DNA of 61,907 bases, from the NCBI GenBank assembly GCA_000482145.1, contig AUXH01000032.1, forward strand, positions 1-61,907, read 5' to 3'. The notes under the pieces are model-generated. The model worked only from the letters and a program-made list of their open reading frames with translations. It did not search any database and was not told the DNA's origin. Both the position numbers and the translations under genes were made by a program. Every line of letters begins with the position of its first letter. The stretch's first letter is position 1. This DNA is from Strigomonas culicis. Lineage: Eukaryota > Euglenozoa > Kinetoplastea > Trypanosomatida > Trypanosomatidae. Below, in pieces: positions 37,588-47,700 of the stretch.

Positions 37588-38057
37588 AACGTCCTCCAAG
37601 ACAACTCGTATGAATAAACAGGTAGACGAAGTAAAAAAAAAAGGAATACTAAATAAATAAAAGGCAACAGCGCACCTATAAGGATCAACTGCAGGTATGT
37701 CACAGCTGCAGTGTCTAGGAGCCACTTCACAGCTGTGAGTGGAAAGGAAAGGAAAGGGGAAAGAGAACACCATCATTGCTGTCTGGTGACGAGGAACTGC
37801 ACGTTAATAGGTACGCTTTGTCATCGTATCGAATCGTAGACATGCAAAGGTCTACTCAAAAGGAAAGGAAAGGAGAAAAATGAACTGTTTTCGATCATTA
37901 TTGTTACGTAATTGTGATAACTTCCGCCGTTTATCTTCTACTGACTTCAGTAGAAGAAGGACACCAGTATGTCCAGCTGAAAAGTCAAACAGCAGAAAGC
38001 CTACACCGCCGCTTCACGCGTCCTTGTGTGTCCGCTCGACAAGATCCGCGCGTATCG
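37588..38057 (-). other. Intergenic region, no gene seen
   Basis: AG at 37605-37606 after a T run (about 37633-37642 on the minus strand) is the likely acceptor for the DUF1308 gene. The remainder is spacer and 3' untranslated sequence of the 126-residue protein gene. A short inverted pair of TTCTACTGA/TCAGTAGAA lies at about 37936-37955. Confidence 0.5.
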
Positions 38058-38438
38058 CTACGACGGCGGACGCACCTCATAATTCCACCAGTTCAAGCGC
38101 TTCTCGAGTGGCCAGTCGCGAATGTGCTCGTACTCGCCCTGGGAGAGTGCCGCAAAGCGGTGGTGGGTGTAGTCCTTGTCGTCCACGCAACGGCCCCACA
38201 GCCCCACGCGCGCAGAAGGCACCTGGTCGAAGTTGACCGTGACCGTGGTGATACCGCAGCGAGTGCACAGGCGGTACCGTCGCTCGCGGTCGTGGTCATT
38301 CTTCATGTACTTTTGGTTTTCGAGTCGAAACACGTCCTTCATGCGTTTGCTCAAAACGACACCGTTGTTGCGGTTGAGCGGACCAAACTTGGTGAAGGAG
38401 TAGAGAGATCCAGGACCGAATACAGACGAGCGAGACAT
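38058..38438 (-). CDS. Conserved-looking 126-residue protein, function unknown
   Basis: I do not recognise the family. The product is basic, starts MSRSSVFGPGSLYSFTKFGP, and has a single CxxC (LCTRCG) followed 26 residues later by GRC, then a Trp-rich end (IRDWPLEKRLNWWNYEV). The codon use is like that of flanking genes and the frame sits between two real genes at normal spacing, so I take it as real. Size, charge and Trp/Arg richness would fit a small mitochondrial ribosome or respiratory complex subunit, which is only a guess. The longer frame begins with TTG; the first ATG is at 38438. Confidence 0.65.
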   Translation of the reverse strand: MSRSSVFGPGSLYSFTKFGPLNRNNGVVLSKRMKDVFRLENQKYMKNDHDRERRYRLCTRCGITTVTVNFDQVPSARVGLWGRCVDDKDYTHHRFAALSQGEYEHIRDWPLEKRLNWWNYEVRPPS

Positions 38439-38785
38439 CGGCGTAATCAGAAAAAGAAAACTAGACTTGCACAAAGGAATGCAATAACAAAGGCGGCAAG
38501 CGAGACCCCCAAGACTATACAGGCGAGAGACGAGATGGACGCAAAAAAAAAAAATGTGATTGCACTAGGGGCACAAGGCACTCGCGCACAGGCACGCGTG
38601 GATACATACATATACATAAACAGGGAATACAGATGGGAAAAAAAAATCAAATGATAGAAGTATGACGCGAATATAGATTTGTATTATAATTAAACGGTTA
38701 AAAGCAACGTCAGTGGAAGAGAATTATCGCCAAGTGGAAAGGAAAAGTGCAGTAAAAAAAAAAAAGAAACGATGACAACCGCTAC
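38439..38785 (-). other. Intergenic region, no gene seen
   Basis: Candidate acceptors for the 126-residue gene lie near 38461-38467. A runs at 38543-38553, 38639-38646 and 38753-38764 are in the 3' region of the Fcf2 gene. Confidence 0.45.
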
Positions 38786-39307
38786 CTACATGCTATCATC
38801 TGATTTAGATTTTCGCTTGGGAGCTCTCTTCATTTTCGACTTGGATGCCATTTTGGCTGCACGCTTGGCTGCTAGCTCTTTGGCACGCTTGTTGAACTTC
38901 ACATTGTGTTTGATACGCTTCGCTACAACTTCCTCAAATTCTGGGTTTTCTTCGATCCACTCATCCGCAAAAGATTTGTAGCGCTTCCGCTTGTTCCGCC
39001 CTGTGCCGGCGAAATAGCCAAACTCCACGAACTCGGTCTCTGCCGCACTTGTCTTCTTCGGCGCGCGGTGCTTGTCCTCCGGATTCACAAAGTTGCGATA
39101 CTGAAGCAGCTCCAGCTCGCGCTTCTCGGTCGCGCTGAGGTTTGCTTTCTTCATGCCGTACCATTGAGAGAGTGTATTCTTCTGATCCTTCCGCTGCTGG
39201 CGGATCCTATCCTTGCGGTCCGCATATCCCTCCACCGCGTTGCGCTCCGAGTAGAAGCTGTCCGAAGTGGTGACGGCCTTTGCCATCATCTTTTTTGCAG
39301 CCGACAT
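38786..39307 (-). CDS. FCF2: Fcf2-family pre-rRNA processing factor
   Basis: The 173-residue product is very basic and follows the Fcf2 C-terminal pattern: LSQWYGMKKANLSATEKRELELLQYRNF at about 46-72 (family: W-F/Y-G-M-x-K then E-L-x-x-L-x-x-R), a Pro/Lys linker, then FVEFGYFAGTGRNKRKRYKSFADEWIEE and a K/R-rich tail. Fcf2 acts with Utp components in early 18S rRNA maturation in the nucleolus, consistent with the basic tail as a nucleolar signal. It is shorter than animal TDIF2/DNTTIP2, which carries a long N-terminal arm, and near yeast Fcf2 (about 217). A second SSU processome gene (UTP13) lies 10 kb to the right. Confidence 0.85.
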   Translation of the reverse strand: MSAAKKMMAKAVTTSDSFYSERNAVEGYADRKDRIRQQRKDQKNTLSQWYGMKKANLSATEKRELELLQYRNFVNPEDKHRAPKKTSAAETEFVEFGYFAGTGRNKRKRYKSFADEWIEENPEFEEVVAKRIKHNVKFNKRAKELAAKRAAKMASKSKMKRAPKRKSKSDDSM

Positions 39308-39570
39308 GGTAGATCAAAATACGTAGTAGAGTGTACACGTGTATACCTAACCGAGAGAGCTGCAGATACAAAAAAAAAAAGAGGAGGATGGAGAAGAATC
39401 AGTATACGTAGCTAAACATGTTCCTACTTGAAGGTTCTTTTTTCTTTAAAGAAAAAAAAAGAGCCAGTGAAACAATAATAATAAAACCAATAGAGTAATA
39501 AAACAAAATGTAATGTCGCAATTCAAAAAAAAAACGAAAATGCATGTATAGGTCACAACAGATCACAACA

Positions 39571-41622
39571 TCAGCGGCCAAGTTTCAAATTCAGATCGTG
39601 CACTTCCTCCTCCAGTTTCATATTCTTCGCCAGTGTTTCCTGCAACAGGCTCTGCAAGAAGCGGATGTTTGCGTCTTCCTCGCCGCCGGCGGCCGTCCGC
39701 ACATGAATCATGCGCTGCATGAACTCCGCATTGCGATGCAGCTCCATCTGCTGTGCGGCGCAGCGCAGCTGCAGATCCTCGATGTGGCCACTCATCGACC
39801 ACTTCTCTCCCTGCATGATGGAGAGGCGCTGCAGCAGGACCTCGTTTTCCAGGTGGACCGCCTCCCACTCCGACATGTTCTCCGGATCGTACCGCATCTC
39901 CATCTCGGAAAGAGCGACGGACATACGATGCCCATCACGGTCGTTCGTTGGACTCAGCCGCATAGAATGCTCCGGGCTCCCGACGGTCATGGTGGTATCG
40001 GGGCTCATGGCCACATCCGCAACTCCATGCCGCCCTGTCTGCTTCAGCTTCTCAATGATACGGTCCTTCCGCTGCAGCTGCTCCTGCGAGTCCGCCAGCG
40101 CCTGGCGGAGCTCTCGGTTGAGCACCTGCACCTGTTTAATCTCCGCGCGCTTCAGCGCCTCCGCGGCCTCCACACGCCGGTCATAGGTGAGCTTCAGCTC
40201 CTCCAGCTGCTTCTCTCGACTGGCGACCACGCCGACCAAGGGGATCGGCGCACCAGCGGACGGTGCTGCGACGACTCCCTCGACGCGCACTACCGCGTGG
40301 TGCACCTCCGCAGCGGGCGGAGGAGTCGCGGGCGAAGCAGCACGCACCACCACCGCTTTGTGGGCCGGGGGCCGGGCCGCCATAGCACGCACCTGCAGCG
40401 GGAGCAGCACCCGCTGCAGGTGCGCCACCGCCTTGGCGTACACTCTATTCTTCGTCTGCGAGCCCTGCAGCTCCTCCTGAAGCACCGCATATTCGTGGTC
40501 GCACACACTCAGCCGCTCCCGCATCGTATGGCGCAACCGCGCGCATTCCTTCTCCAGTGTGCGCAGGCGCTGCTGGTCGACCGCGGCAGCATCCTGCCGC
40601 ACCAGGTCCAGCTCCCGCTCGTTCAGCTGCCGGCGGAACACGACAATGCTCGCCTGCATCTCACCATTAACCTCGTGTAGCTTTTTATTCTCTTCTTGCA
40701 ACGTGTGGCGCCATTCCGAGTCTTTTTTAAAGCGCGTGCGATACTTTTCTAACGTCGCGTTCAGATCCACAATCTGCTTCTCCAGTGCCTCCTTCTCTGC
40801 CACGTGTGCCGCATCGGTGACGACGGGCTGCGCCTTCGTTGTTGGTCCCTCTGCGCGCGCCGACGGGAAGTGATCCAAGGAGCTTGTGAGCAGCCGCTGC
40901 AGCTGCCCCTCCAGCTGTGCATTCTTTTCCTTCAAAAAGCTAACCTCTTTCTGCACCTTCTCCTGCGCCGCGGCCGCACGGACATTTTCATAAAAGAGAC
41001 GCTCCGCATAGAGTACCGTGTCGTCCAAAGGGGTGGCGTTCTCTGCTCGGGCTGCCCGGAGCTGCAGAATTTCTTCTTCCCTTTGCCGCAATTGAGTGCG
41101 GCAGTCCGCAAGAAGGGCAGCGTCGACCCGATTGCGCTGCAGCTCGCTCTGCAGCTCGTTGTACTCCTCGCGTAGCTTTTGCAGCGCCTTTCCGTTGCTG
41201 CCCTCCACAACGGTGGCCCCCTGGATGGGTGTTTCGTTCGTTTCCTTACCCACCCGCTTGCCCGTAATGATCTTGCCGCTGAGGACACCCGGAATGGGCG
41301 ACTTCGCCCGCGTCTTGTCCGGTGTCGAGGTCACCGGAAAGGCAGCGACTGTAGCTCCAACAGGCGACGCCATGGACCCACTTTTGGATTGCTCCAGACA
41401 CCGGGTGAGTGCGCGGGTGCGCTCCACGGCCTTCTCGTATTGCCGGACTAAGTCTACGACACGCAAGGGCAGCTCCACCACGGTACTGCTGTAGTCGCGG
41501 TTGCTAAAACTAAAAGACTGCGCCTCGCGAGACGGAGCAGTTACGGTGGCTGACTCCTGATTTGGCTGCCTCGCTTCCGGTTCGGCAGCAGCGGGCAGCG
41601 CAGGTGCTGAAGAAGCCTCCAT
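39571..41622 (-). CDS. Coiled-coil protein, function unknown
   Basis: The 683-residue product has a disordered Ala/Pro-rich N-terminus (1-45), a short ordered block (SSTVVELPLRVVDLVRQYEKAVER) and then long coiled coil broken by a Pro/Ala-rich segment at about 420-460 (RPPAHKAVVVRAASPATPPPAAEVH). Heptads resume from about 475 to the end. No motif of a known family is seen. Such proteins are common in the trypanosomatid cytoskeleton (basal body, flagellum attachment zone), so a scaffold role is plausible but unproven. Start ATG at 41622 with an acceptor near 41635 after a strong pyrimidine tract (41639-41665). Confidence 0.82.
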   Translation of the reverse strand: MEASSAPALPAAAEPEARQPNQESATVTAPSREAQSFSFSNRDYSSTVVELPLRVVDLVRQYEKAVERTRALTRCLEQSKSGSMASPVGATVAAFPVTSTPDKTRAKSPIPGVLSGKIITGKRVGKETNETPIQGATVVEGSNGKALQKLREEYNELQSELQRNRVDAALLADCRTQLRQREEEILQLRAARAENATPLDDTVLYAERLFYENVRAAAAQEKVQKEVSFLKEKNAQLEGQLQRLLTSSLDHFPSARAEGPTTKAQPVVTDAAHVAEKEALEKQIVDLNATLEKYRTRFKKDSEWRHTLQEENKKLHEVNGEMQASIVVFRRQLNERELDLVRQDAAAVDQQRLRTLEKECARLRHTMRERLSVCDHEYAVLQEELQGSQTKNRVYAKAVAHLQRVLLPLQVRAMAARPPAHKAVVVRAASPATPPPAAEVHHAVVRVEGVVAAPSAGAPIPLVGVVASREKQLEELKLTYDRRVEAAEALKRAEIKQVQVLNRELRQALADSQEQLQRKDRIIEKLKQTGRHGVADVAMSPDTTMTVGSPEHSMRLSPTNDRDGHRMSVALSEMEMRYDPENMSEWEAVHLENEVLLQRLSIMQGEKWSMSGHIEDLQLRCAAQQMELHRNAEFMQRMIHVRTAAGGEEDANIRFLQSLLQETLAKNMKLEEEVHDLNLKLGR

Positions 41623-41931
41623 AGTACCTATTTTCTAATGAGAGAGAAGGAGAGGGAGGAGAAAGTAGTGAAAAGTGGAAGTAGTGCTGCTGGATGCAAA
41701 AAAAAAAAAGAGAGATAGACATGAAGGACATCACTTTTCAAGCTTTGTTATGTAACAACAACACAAGTAAAAAAACATACTGAGACTGTTCAGAAGTGAA
41801 AGAGAAAACACTGTTTTTCAAGTACGGTTGTAAAACAAAATATAAAATAGTAGAGTTAACGAAAATGACGGTAAAAGAACAGAACAAAAGAGCCATCTGA
41901 ATAGAAGCACGCGCACACTCAAACGTAGTCG
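41623..41931 (-). other. Intergenic region, no gene seen
   Basis: Short leader of the coiled-coil gene (acceptor about 41635), then an AT-rich spacer with an A run at 41700-41709. Confidence 0.45.
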
Positions 41932-42522
41932 TCATGTGTTAAGTGCGGTGGACAAAAAATGTATTTGCTCTTCGCACACGCTGTCCCATTTTCGCAACTT
42001 GGCAATCATAGCATCAATGGCATTTAAGGGCACTTCACGGCCATGCACGCTCTGTATGTAAATGATCTGATTTCGTGGGTCCAAGCGACCGGCAAAGAGT
42101 CCATCCGTGATCGCGTTCGTCACGACCTGCTCCAGCTGCGGCGCCGTCGTGCATTGCACGGCCTCCAGCACGTCGGCGTATGCGACATGGGACCGCCCAG
42201 GCGCCCGCTTCGCACAGCAGGTGAGGAGGGAGAGCTCCTGCATCTTCTTACCCACCAGTGCGGCATCGCACAGACTCGCTACGTCGCCCACGTTGCGAAG
42301 GTCCGCATACGTGCCGTAGCATAGAATATCCAGTAGCCTCGCGTACTGTTTTCCACGTTCCCCACTCTGCGCCATCGCCGCTTGAGCCTTCTCACAGTGG
42401 AGTAACGAGGCATAAAAAAAGACTACCGGGTCGTCGATAGCCTCGCGAATGAGAGCGATGATGTCGGGGGTCGCACCTGTCTCTTCGAGAAGGTGCACGT
42501 AGTGGGTGGCGTCTACCGTCAT
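41932..42522 (-). CDS. CSN7: COP9 signalosome subunit 7 (CSN7)
   Basis: The 196-residue product matches the PCI domain and family landmarks of CSN7: LLDILCYGTYADL (about 83-95), MQELSLLTCCAKR, HVAYADVLEAV, a QLEQVVTNAITDGLFAGRLD winged-helix strand set and a C-terminal helix (AIDAMIAKLRKWDSV). CSN removes Nedd8 from cullins; CSN7 is one of its PCI scaffold subunits. It is shorter than the animal protein (about 270) because the C-terminal arm is missing. The frame opens with TTG six codons earlier; ATG at 42522 is used. The remaining CSN subunits are not in this window. eIF3 or proteasome-lid PCI subunits fit less well. Confidence 0.85.
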   Translation of the reverse strand: MTVDATHYVHLLEETGATPDIIALIREAIDDPVVFFYASLLHCEKAQAAMAQSGERGKQYARLLDILCYGTYADLRNVGDVASLCDAALVGKKMQELSLLTCCAKRAPGRSHVAYADVLEAVQCTTAPQLEQVVTNAITDGLFAGRLDPRNQIIYIQSVHGREVPLNAIDAMIAKLRKWDSVCEEQIHFLSTALNT

Positions 42523-42765
42523 TCGGTTGTCTCTTACCAAATACGATGAGAAAAAAAAAACTAGAAATGAATAAAATAAGAGTGAGGCAAGATGAGGAGA
42601 ATATAAATCCTGATAAGGGACACAGTAACATCAACAACAAAAAAAAAAGCAGAAATACTCACACAATGGAGGATACTCGTGCTTAACTTATACAACAGCA
42701 TAATATGACAATTTTCAGCAAGTGTGAGAGTAGTGCTTATGCACTTCATGTCAGTGCGCGGTGTG

Positions 42766-43077
42766 TCAAACGGATGGTGGTCTTTTATGGCATGTCGCGT
42801 CACCCGAAGTGGTAGGAGGAGAGTCTGTTTTCTTCGCGGCAGATTCGATTGTTCCATCCTTTGCTTCCTTTCCACTGAGACTCTGCCAGACGGACTGCAG
42901 GTCTTTGGAGATCTCGCTCGCTGCTGCGCCAGCCCACAGGCCCACCTTCTCGCTCTGGAGCTCGTGCTCCCATCGTGCCGCCTTCTCCGCCGCACGTTTG
43001 ATCACGGGCATTTCGGCACTCGTGTTCGCGATATACGCAAACAGTTTCCGCTTCAAAAGATTGTGTATTGGTGTCAT
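42766..43077 (-). CDS. Small basic protein of 103 residues, function unknown
   Basis: I do not recognise this family. The product starts MTPIHNLLKRKLFAYIA, which is amphipathic with Lys and Arg and few acids and could be a mitochondrial targeting peptide, followed by an Ala/Glu-rich helix (RAAEKAARWEHELQSEK), a GLWAGAAASEI segment and a Ser/Lys/Thr-rich tail. It sits at usual gene spacing between CSN7 and DENR on the same strand and starts with ATG. An AG near 43099 could be the acceptor but the pyrimidine tract is weak. I call it a likely gene with limited support. Confidence 0.5.
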   Translation of the reverse strand: MTPIHNLLKRKLFAYIANTSAEMPVIKRAAEKAARWEHELQSEKVGLWAGAAASEISKDLQSVWQSLSGKEAKDGTIESAAKKTDSPPTTSGDATCHKRPPSV

Positions 43078-43414
43078 GTGTGAAATGGGAAGAGGCCGCT
43101 AACAACAACAGTAATAACAATTGGAATAAAACAATAACACGACAGAATAGTAAAAAGGAGAGAAACAAAAATGTACAGAAATCGGAACAAACTAGGAACA
43201 GGGGGAAAAAAAAGATGAGAAAAGGGAAAGTGTGAGGTGTCAAACAGGGGCTCACAGGAAGTGACTACAATGGTAAAGATAGGTATGCAACACTGTACGC
43301 ATGATTTGGTCATATTGCCAACGACTAGTTCACTTACTTAACCCTTAGAACGTCCTGCTGCAGGAACAGAGAATCACGATATTAGTCATTTTTACTGTGC
43401 ATAGAAGGCCTCCC
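43078..43414 (-). other. Intergenic region, no gene seen
   Basis: The spacer between DENR and the 103-residue gene. It contains an (AAC)n-like stretch at about 43100-43125, a poor polypyrimidine tract. A pyrimidine-rich stretch lies farther out at 43196-43228 on the minus strand. Confidence 0.45.
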
Positions 43415-44128
43415 TCACTCAAACATGCGCACCTTCTTCTTCTTCTCCATGCGAAAGATGGATTCCTTCGGCACCTTATACTTCGTCACGAGGAGATCAC
43501 CGAGCTGCTGCTCCCAGTTCCCCTGCAGCTGGATAAAGTCCTGCGTCTCGCCCACCTCCGCAGACCCGACGCCGCCGCCGCAGGAAAACTTCTTTCGCCA
43601 CTCGCGCGAGAGGTCCTTCATGTTGTGGCCGAACAGCTCCATGCCGTACACGTGCGTGTCCAGCTGCTTCCCGCGCGGCTGCAGCTTGATGAGCACAATG
43701 CGCTCCAGCGCCTTCTTCACACCACGGCCCTCTACCATCGCATCCAGGCGGTCCTTCTCAGACAGGAGGCGGCGGCGACGACCTCGGTCCTCGCACGCTG
43801 CGAGCTCGGCCGCGTGCTCGAGGAGCCACGGGCGGCACTTGTCCATCATGCCGGCGTACTCACACATTTCGGCGGGGAAGGTGCACATCGGACAGTACAG
43901 CACTTGCACCGGTGCTCGCTTGGTCGTGGCGGGCGCGGCCTCAGCCGCCAGCGCCGGCTCGCCGGGCGCGTCACTAGCTTCCTCCTTCTTCTCTGTCGTC
44001 GCCGGCGCCTCGGCAGCGGCTCCCTCGGCGCGCAGAGGGTCCGTGACCACCTCTTCGCCATCCTCACTTCCCTCGTCGTCGGACGAGTGCACCTTGGTCG
44101 CCTTGGACTTCTTCTTGTTCCGCCCCAT
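43415..44128 (-). CDS. DENR: Density-regulated protein DENR (DRP1), translation factor
   Basis: The 237-residue product matches DENR, which with MCT-1 recycles 40S subunits and re-initiates translation. Seen: an acidic/Lys-rich N-terminus (MGRNKKKSKATKVHSSDDEG); the family's Cys-rich finger VLYCPMCTFPAEMCEYAG followed by DKCRPWL; and a C-terminal SUI1 domain (ALERIVLIKLQPRGKQLDTHVYGME, KFSCGGGV, IQLQGNWEQQLGDLL). The frame opens five codons earlier at GTG; ATG at 44128 is used. An acceptor near 44189 precedes it. The central block has a long Ala/Glu/Pro-rich linker. Size is close to human DENR (198) with the extra linker. Firm call. Confidence 0.93.
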   Translation of the reverse strand: MGRNKKKSKATKVHSSDDEGSEDGEEVVTDPLRAEGAAAEAPATTEKKEEASDAPGEPALAAEAAPATTKRAPVQVLYCPMCTFPAEMCEYAGMMDKCRPWLLEHAAELAACEDRGRRRRLLSEKDRLDAMVEGRGVKKALERIVLIKLQPRGKQLDTHVYGMELFGHNMKDLSREWRKKFSCGGGVGSAEVGETQDFIQLQGNWEQQLGDLLVTKYKVPKESIFRMEKKKKVRMFE

Positions 44129-44792
44129 CGTATGCACGTTCACGTAGTGTTGTGTTGATAGGTAACCCTCTGTTTTTTTTTGTTTTTGCTAAAGAAGAGA
44201 CCCATGAAGCACAAAAAAAAAGGTAATTATGAAAAAAAAAGAACGGAGAGATGAGAATTAATTATACAGAGGAACCCATCATAAGGTGCATCCACTCTCT
44301 CACATCGTGAATACTGTAATGCCTCACGATTTCATATTCATATACGTTTCATCCTCCCATAGATATGTATATTTATTTTTGATGGAATCTCCTTTGTTTT
44401 TCTAGTTAAAGAAGACGCAACTCTATTGTAAGTTATAATTCTGCAGCTTTTCTAATAATACATACATAAAGAGAGAAAGAAATAATAAGCAACTCTACTT
44501 TGTTTGAAAAAAAAAAGGACTCTAAAATTGGGAACGAATGTACATCAGAAAACAATTGCATTAGTAAAAAAAAAACATATATACCGATCTATGTGTATAC
44601 ATGTATATCTCTTGAAACACTGTGGTGAAGGAACAAAAAAATATATATGTCTATGTTACACACAGGTATCTGGTCTTGCAGGAGCAACCTGAAAAGGCAA
44701 CGAACAAACACAAATGTAATAACAAAAAAAAAGGAACTCCGCCATTAGACCTGTTTTTTCGCAACATCGTACAGTTGCATCTGCAATGCACC
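44129..44792 (-). other. Intergenic region, no gene seen
   Basis: A 664-base AT-rich spacer with many A runs. AG near 44189-44190 after a minus-strand pyrimidine tract is the likely DENR acceptor. The small plus-strand open frames at 44504-44810 are low-complexity and antisense to the transcript. Confidence 0.5.
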
Positions 44793-47700
44793 TTATTTTT
44801 GCTGTGGTGACTGCGCGCGCGCGCCCATGGATGAGATAGTGCTTTTGAGGGGTTGGCTCGGCGACGATGTCTGATACATGTGGCCGTTGCTCAGCACGCG
44901 CATGGGCCCGACGTTGCTACGCGGACTCTGTGTGAGTGTCGTCTTCGGCCGCGGCATCGCAACGTTGGACGTTAAGTTCTCCTTGTGCGCCGGTGGTAAG
45001 CGGACCGGCGGAAGTGGGGTCGACTGAGATCGCGACTGCGGGGAGGACGTATAGGTCTGCGGCGGCGTCGACTGCCGGTCCTGGGCCTGTTTGGGCTGTG
45101 ACCCACCGTTCGTCGTACCGTTTTGCTTCCGCTGGGACACACCGATTGTGCTCCGTTGTGACTCTGCCCGCTGCTCCGGCGCGCCGCGATAGGGCGCCGT
45201 GCTGCCAGGCGTCGTCGCCAGAGGCACCAGGTGATGTGACTGGGCCGCCGGTTTTACGTGAATCGACGGAGAGTTGAGCGTCGCAAGCGTCCGTGCCGGC
45301 TCCTGCGGCTTGGGGATCGATATCCGGCTCGGTGATTGGGCACGGGTTGCGGCCGGCTTCAAGGTCGATGTCGTGGCTGGTCTCAACGTTGATGTCACCG
45401 TCGGTGCCGCGGGCGCTGCCAGAGCTACCGGATGACTCAGCAGGTCTATCTGCTTTTCAATCGCATCAATCTCATTCAGCAAGTGGGCCGTTGTGGCTTC
45501 GCGGTAAGCATTCGGTGGGGGAATCATCGCGTAGAACGGATTGCTTCCCCTTAAAAGCGACTGCGTGAGCGAGGCGCCATAAGGATGTTGATGATACGAC
45601 TGCGCGAGAGGCGGGTACAAGGGGAAGCCCAGCGCATCCGCACTATTCCGCGCCGTTAGCACCGGTGCATCTCTGCTCTCGATCAGCCCTCCCGAGGGGC
45701 CACCGATGTAGGGCCGAGACGCACGCTCATAAGGCACCGTCTCATGGAAAGGTCCTCGCGTAGCGGAACTGTTTTCTAAATGATTGTGGACGTCATCCTG
45801 CCGCGGAGAGTGGGCCCCCTTCTGGTCATCTTTCCCCTCTGCGGTACTATGTGACGCATGCCTCACCATGTCCGGTAGAGATAATGTGTGAAAGCTAGCT
45901 GCATCCTTCGCGTCCTTGAGCTTGCCAGTAGGCGAATTCTCACCATTCACATCGTCTGCCTGCGGAGCCGCCCCGTTTTCGCCACCGCCTGCGCTGCGGC
46001 GTCGGTACGTTGGGCGCACAAGTTCCACAGGCAGCGCCTTTTCAAAATTCCCACTAGACAAGAAGGAAGTGAACTCGGGCTTGTTCGATGAGTGCGCACC
46101 AGCGGTGCCTAGCGCACTTGAAGTGCGTACCGGACTCATGCGCCTCTCCTCGGCAAAGCCCTGCATCGTGAGGGCCTTCGTGCCCAGCTTACTGCCCTGC
46201 GCCGCCTGCTGGAGCGCCAACGGAAGCTGTACACCGGGGCCGGATAGGAGGGTGCTTCGCAGAGCTTCGAAGTCCGTGAAGCCGTCGCCATGCATCACCT
46301 TGATTGGAGAAGCACCGCTCGAGCGCTTCAGTGTCGCGTTCAGTTGAGACTGAATACTCTGCAGGTTGTTCACGAGTTCGCGTTCTTGGTTGCTCATGGC
46401 AGCCAAGACGATCTGCACCGTATCCATCTTATTCCGCGAGTTGAGCATCTCCACCTCCTCCTTCGTCACGCCATCACCACGTCGCATCTTCTTGATCTCC
46501 CCCCAGATAGCCTCAATCTCGCGTCCCATGTACTCCTTAAACGTGTTGTACTCTCGTTTGCGTAAGAAGTGGTGCGTCGGCAGCAGTATTTCGGATGGTA
46601 CAACGGAAGTGCTGTTAGTCTCTGCAAAGGGATCGTACGTGATGGTCGTCGGTGAGTCGTTGCTGCCATCCACACTGCCACGACGGAGAATAAACTCGTG
46701 CTTGTTGACGAGACCCGACACACGCCGAAGCTGTGTATTCGCGGGCAGCGGCGGAGAGACCGACTCCCTCGGACTTTGCGAACGCGGCCGCGCAGTAAAA
46801 ATGCCTTCCACCCGGTCGCGCCCCTGCTCGGCAGCAGCGGCATCGTAGCGGTCCCGCCCCTCGGGTGGAGCGCGGCCGTCGTAGCTGTCGCGTATCGGCG
46901 CTGCACCAGCGCCCTCGTCTTGGTCGCGCCCCTCGGGTGTAGCGCGGCCCTCGTAGCGGTCCTGCGCCTGTGCTGCAAAGACGGCATCGGTGCGGTTGTG
47001 CATTTCATTGTAGGCCCCGACCAGTCGCGCGATCTCTTTCTTCTGCTTCTCCATAGCGGCCTGCAGCCGCATCACAATTTCGAGTATCGGCTTGGTCTCA
47101 TTCAACGACGAGGCACACCGGAATTCCGCTTCCTCAGCGGTCTGGGCACTCTTCGTTGCCATGTCGGTCAAAGACCGCATCTCGTCTGTACTCACCTCAG
47201 GATCGTGCACCGTTTCCCTCCGGCCCCCATCCGTCCCTGACGCATCAGCGATCGGGCGGTTAGCAATGCTGCTAGGCATGCGGTTCATCGAGGCCGAACG
47301 GACATCTTGCGGGCGGCTCGACATTACACGCTGTGGCGGTGCCACGGCCATGCTCGTGCGATACCTCTGCTCTGTCTCGTTCAGCTTGCTGAGCACCTCG
47401 CTGTGCTTCTGCACGAGGGACAGTATTTCCACCCGCACAGCATCCTCCAACCGGGCAATTTGGTTCTGTACCGCATTCAAGTCGCGCTGCGTGGTGTAGG
47501 TGGAGCCGACATCGTTCCACACCTTCATCAGCGCCGCATTGATCTGCGCGTAGACTTCGTCGGGGTCCGCGCGCAACGCGCTTGCGGCGGCCACCGTGTT
47601 GATGCGCTCCAGGAGGTCCCCGTGCGAGGCGCGCACGGCGGCCTCGATGATTTGGCGGAACTGCGCTGTTGTGCGGTCCACTTCTTGCGAGAAGGTGCGC

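Noticed and set aside
37588..37776. 63-residue hydrophobic N-terminal extension of the DUF1308 protein
   Set aside because: Most of it lies upstream of the likely acceptor at 37605; the Phe-rich start is a translated pyrimidine tract rather than a signal peptide.
37936..37955. Short inverted pair TTCTACTGA/TCAGTAGAA as a terminator
   Set aside because: Too short, and intrinsic terminators are not used in this way in trypanosomatid Pol II units; likely chance.
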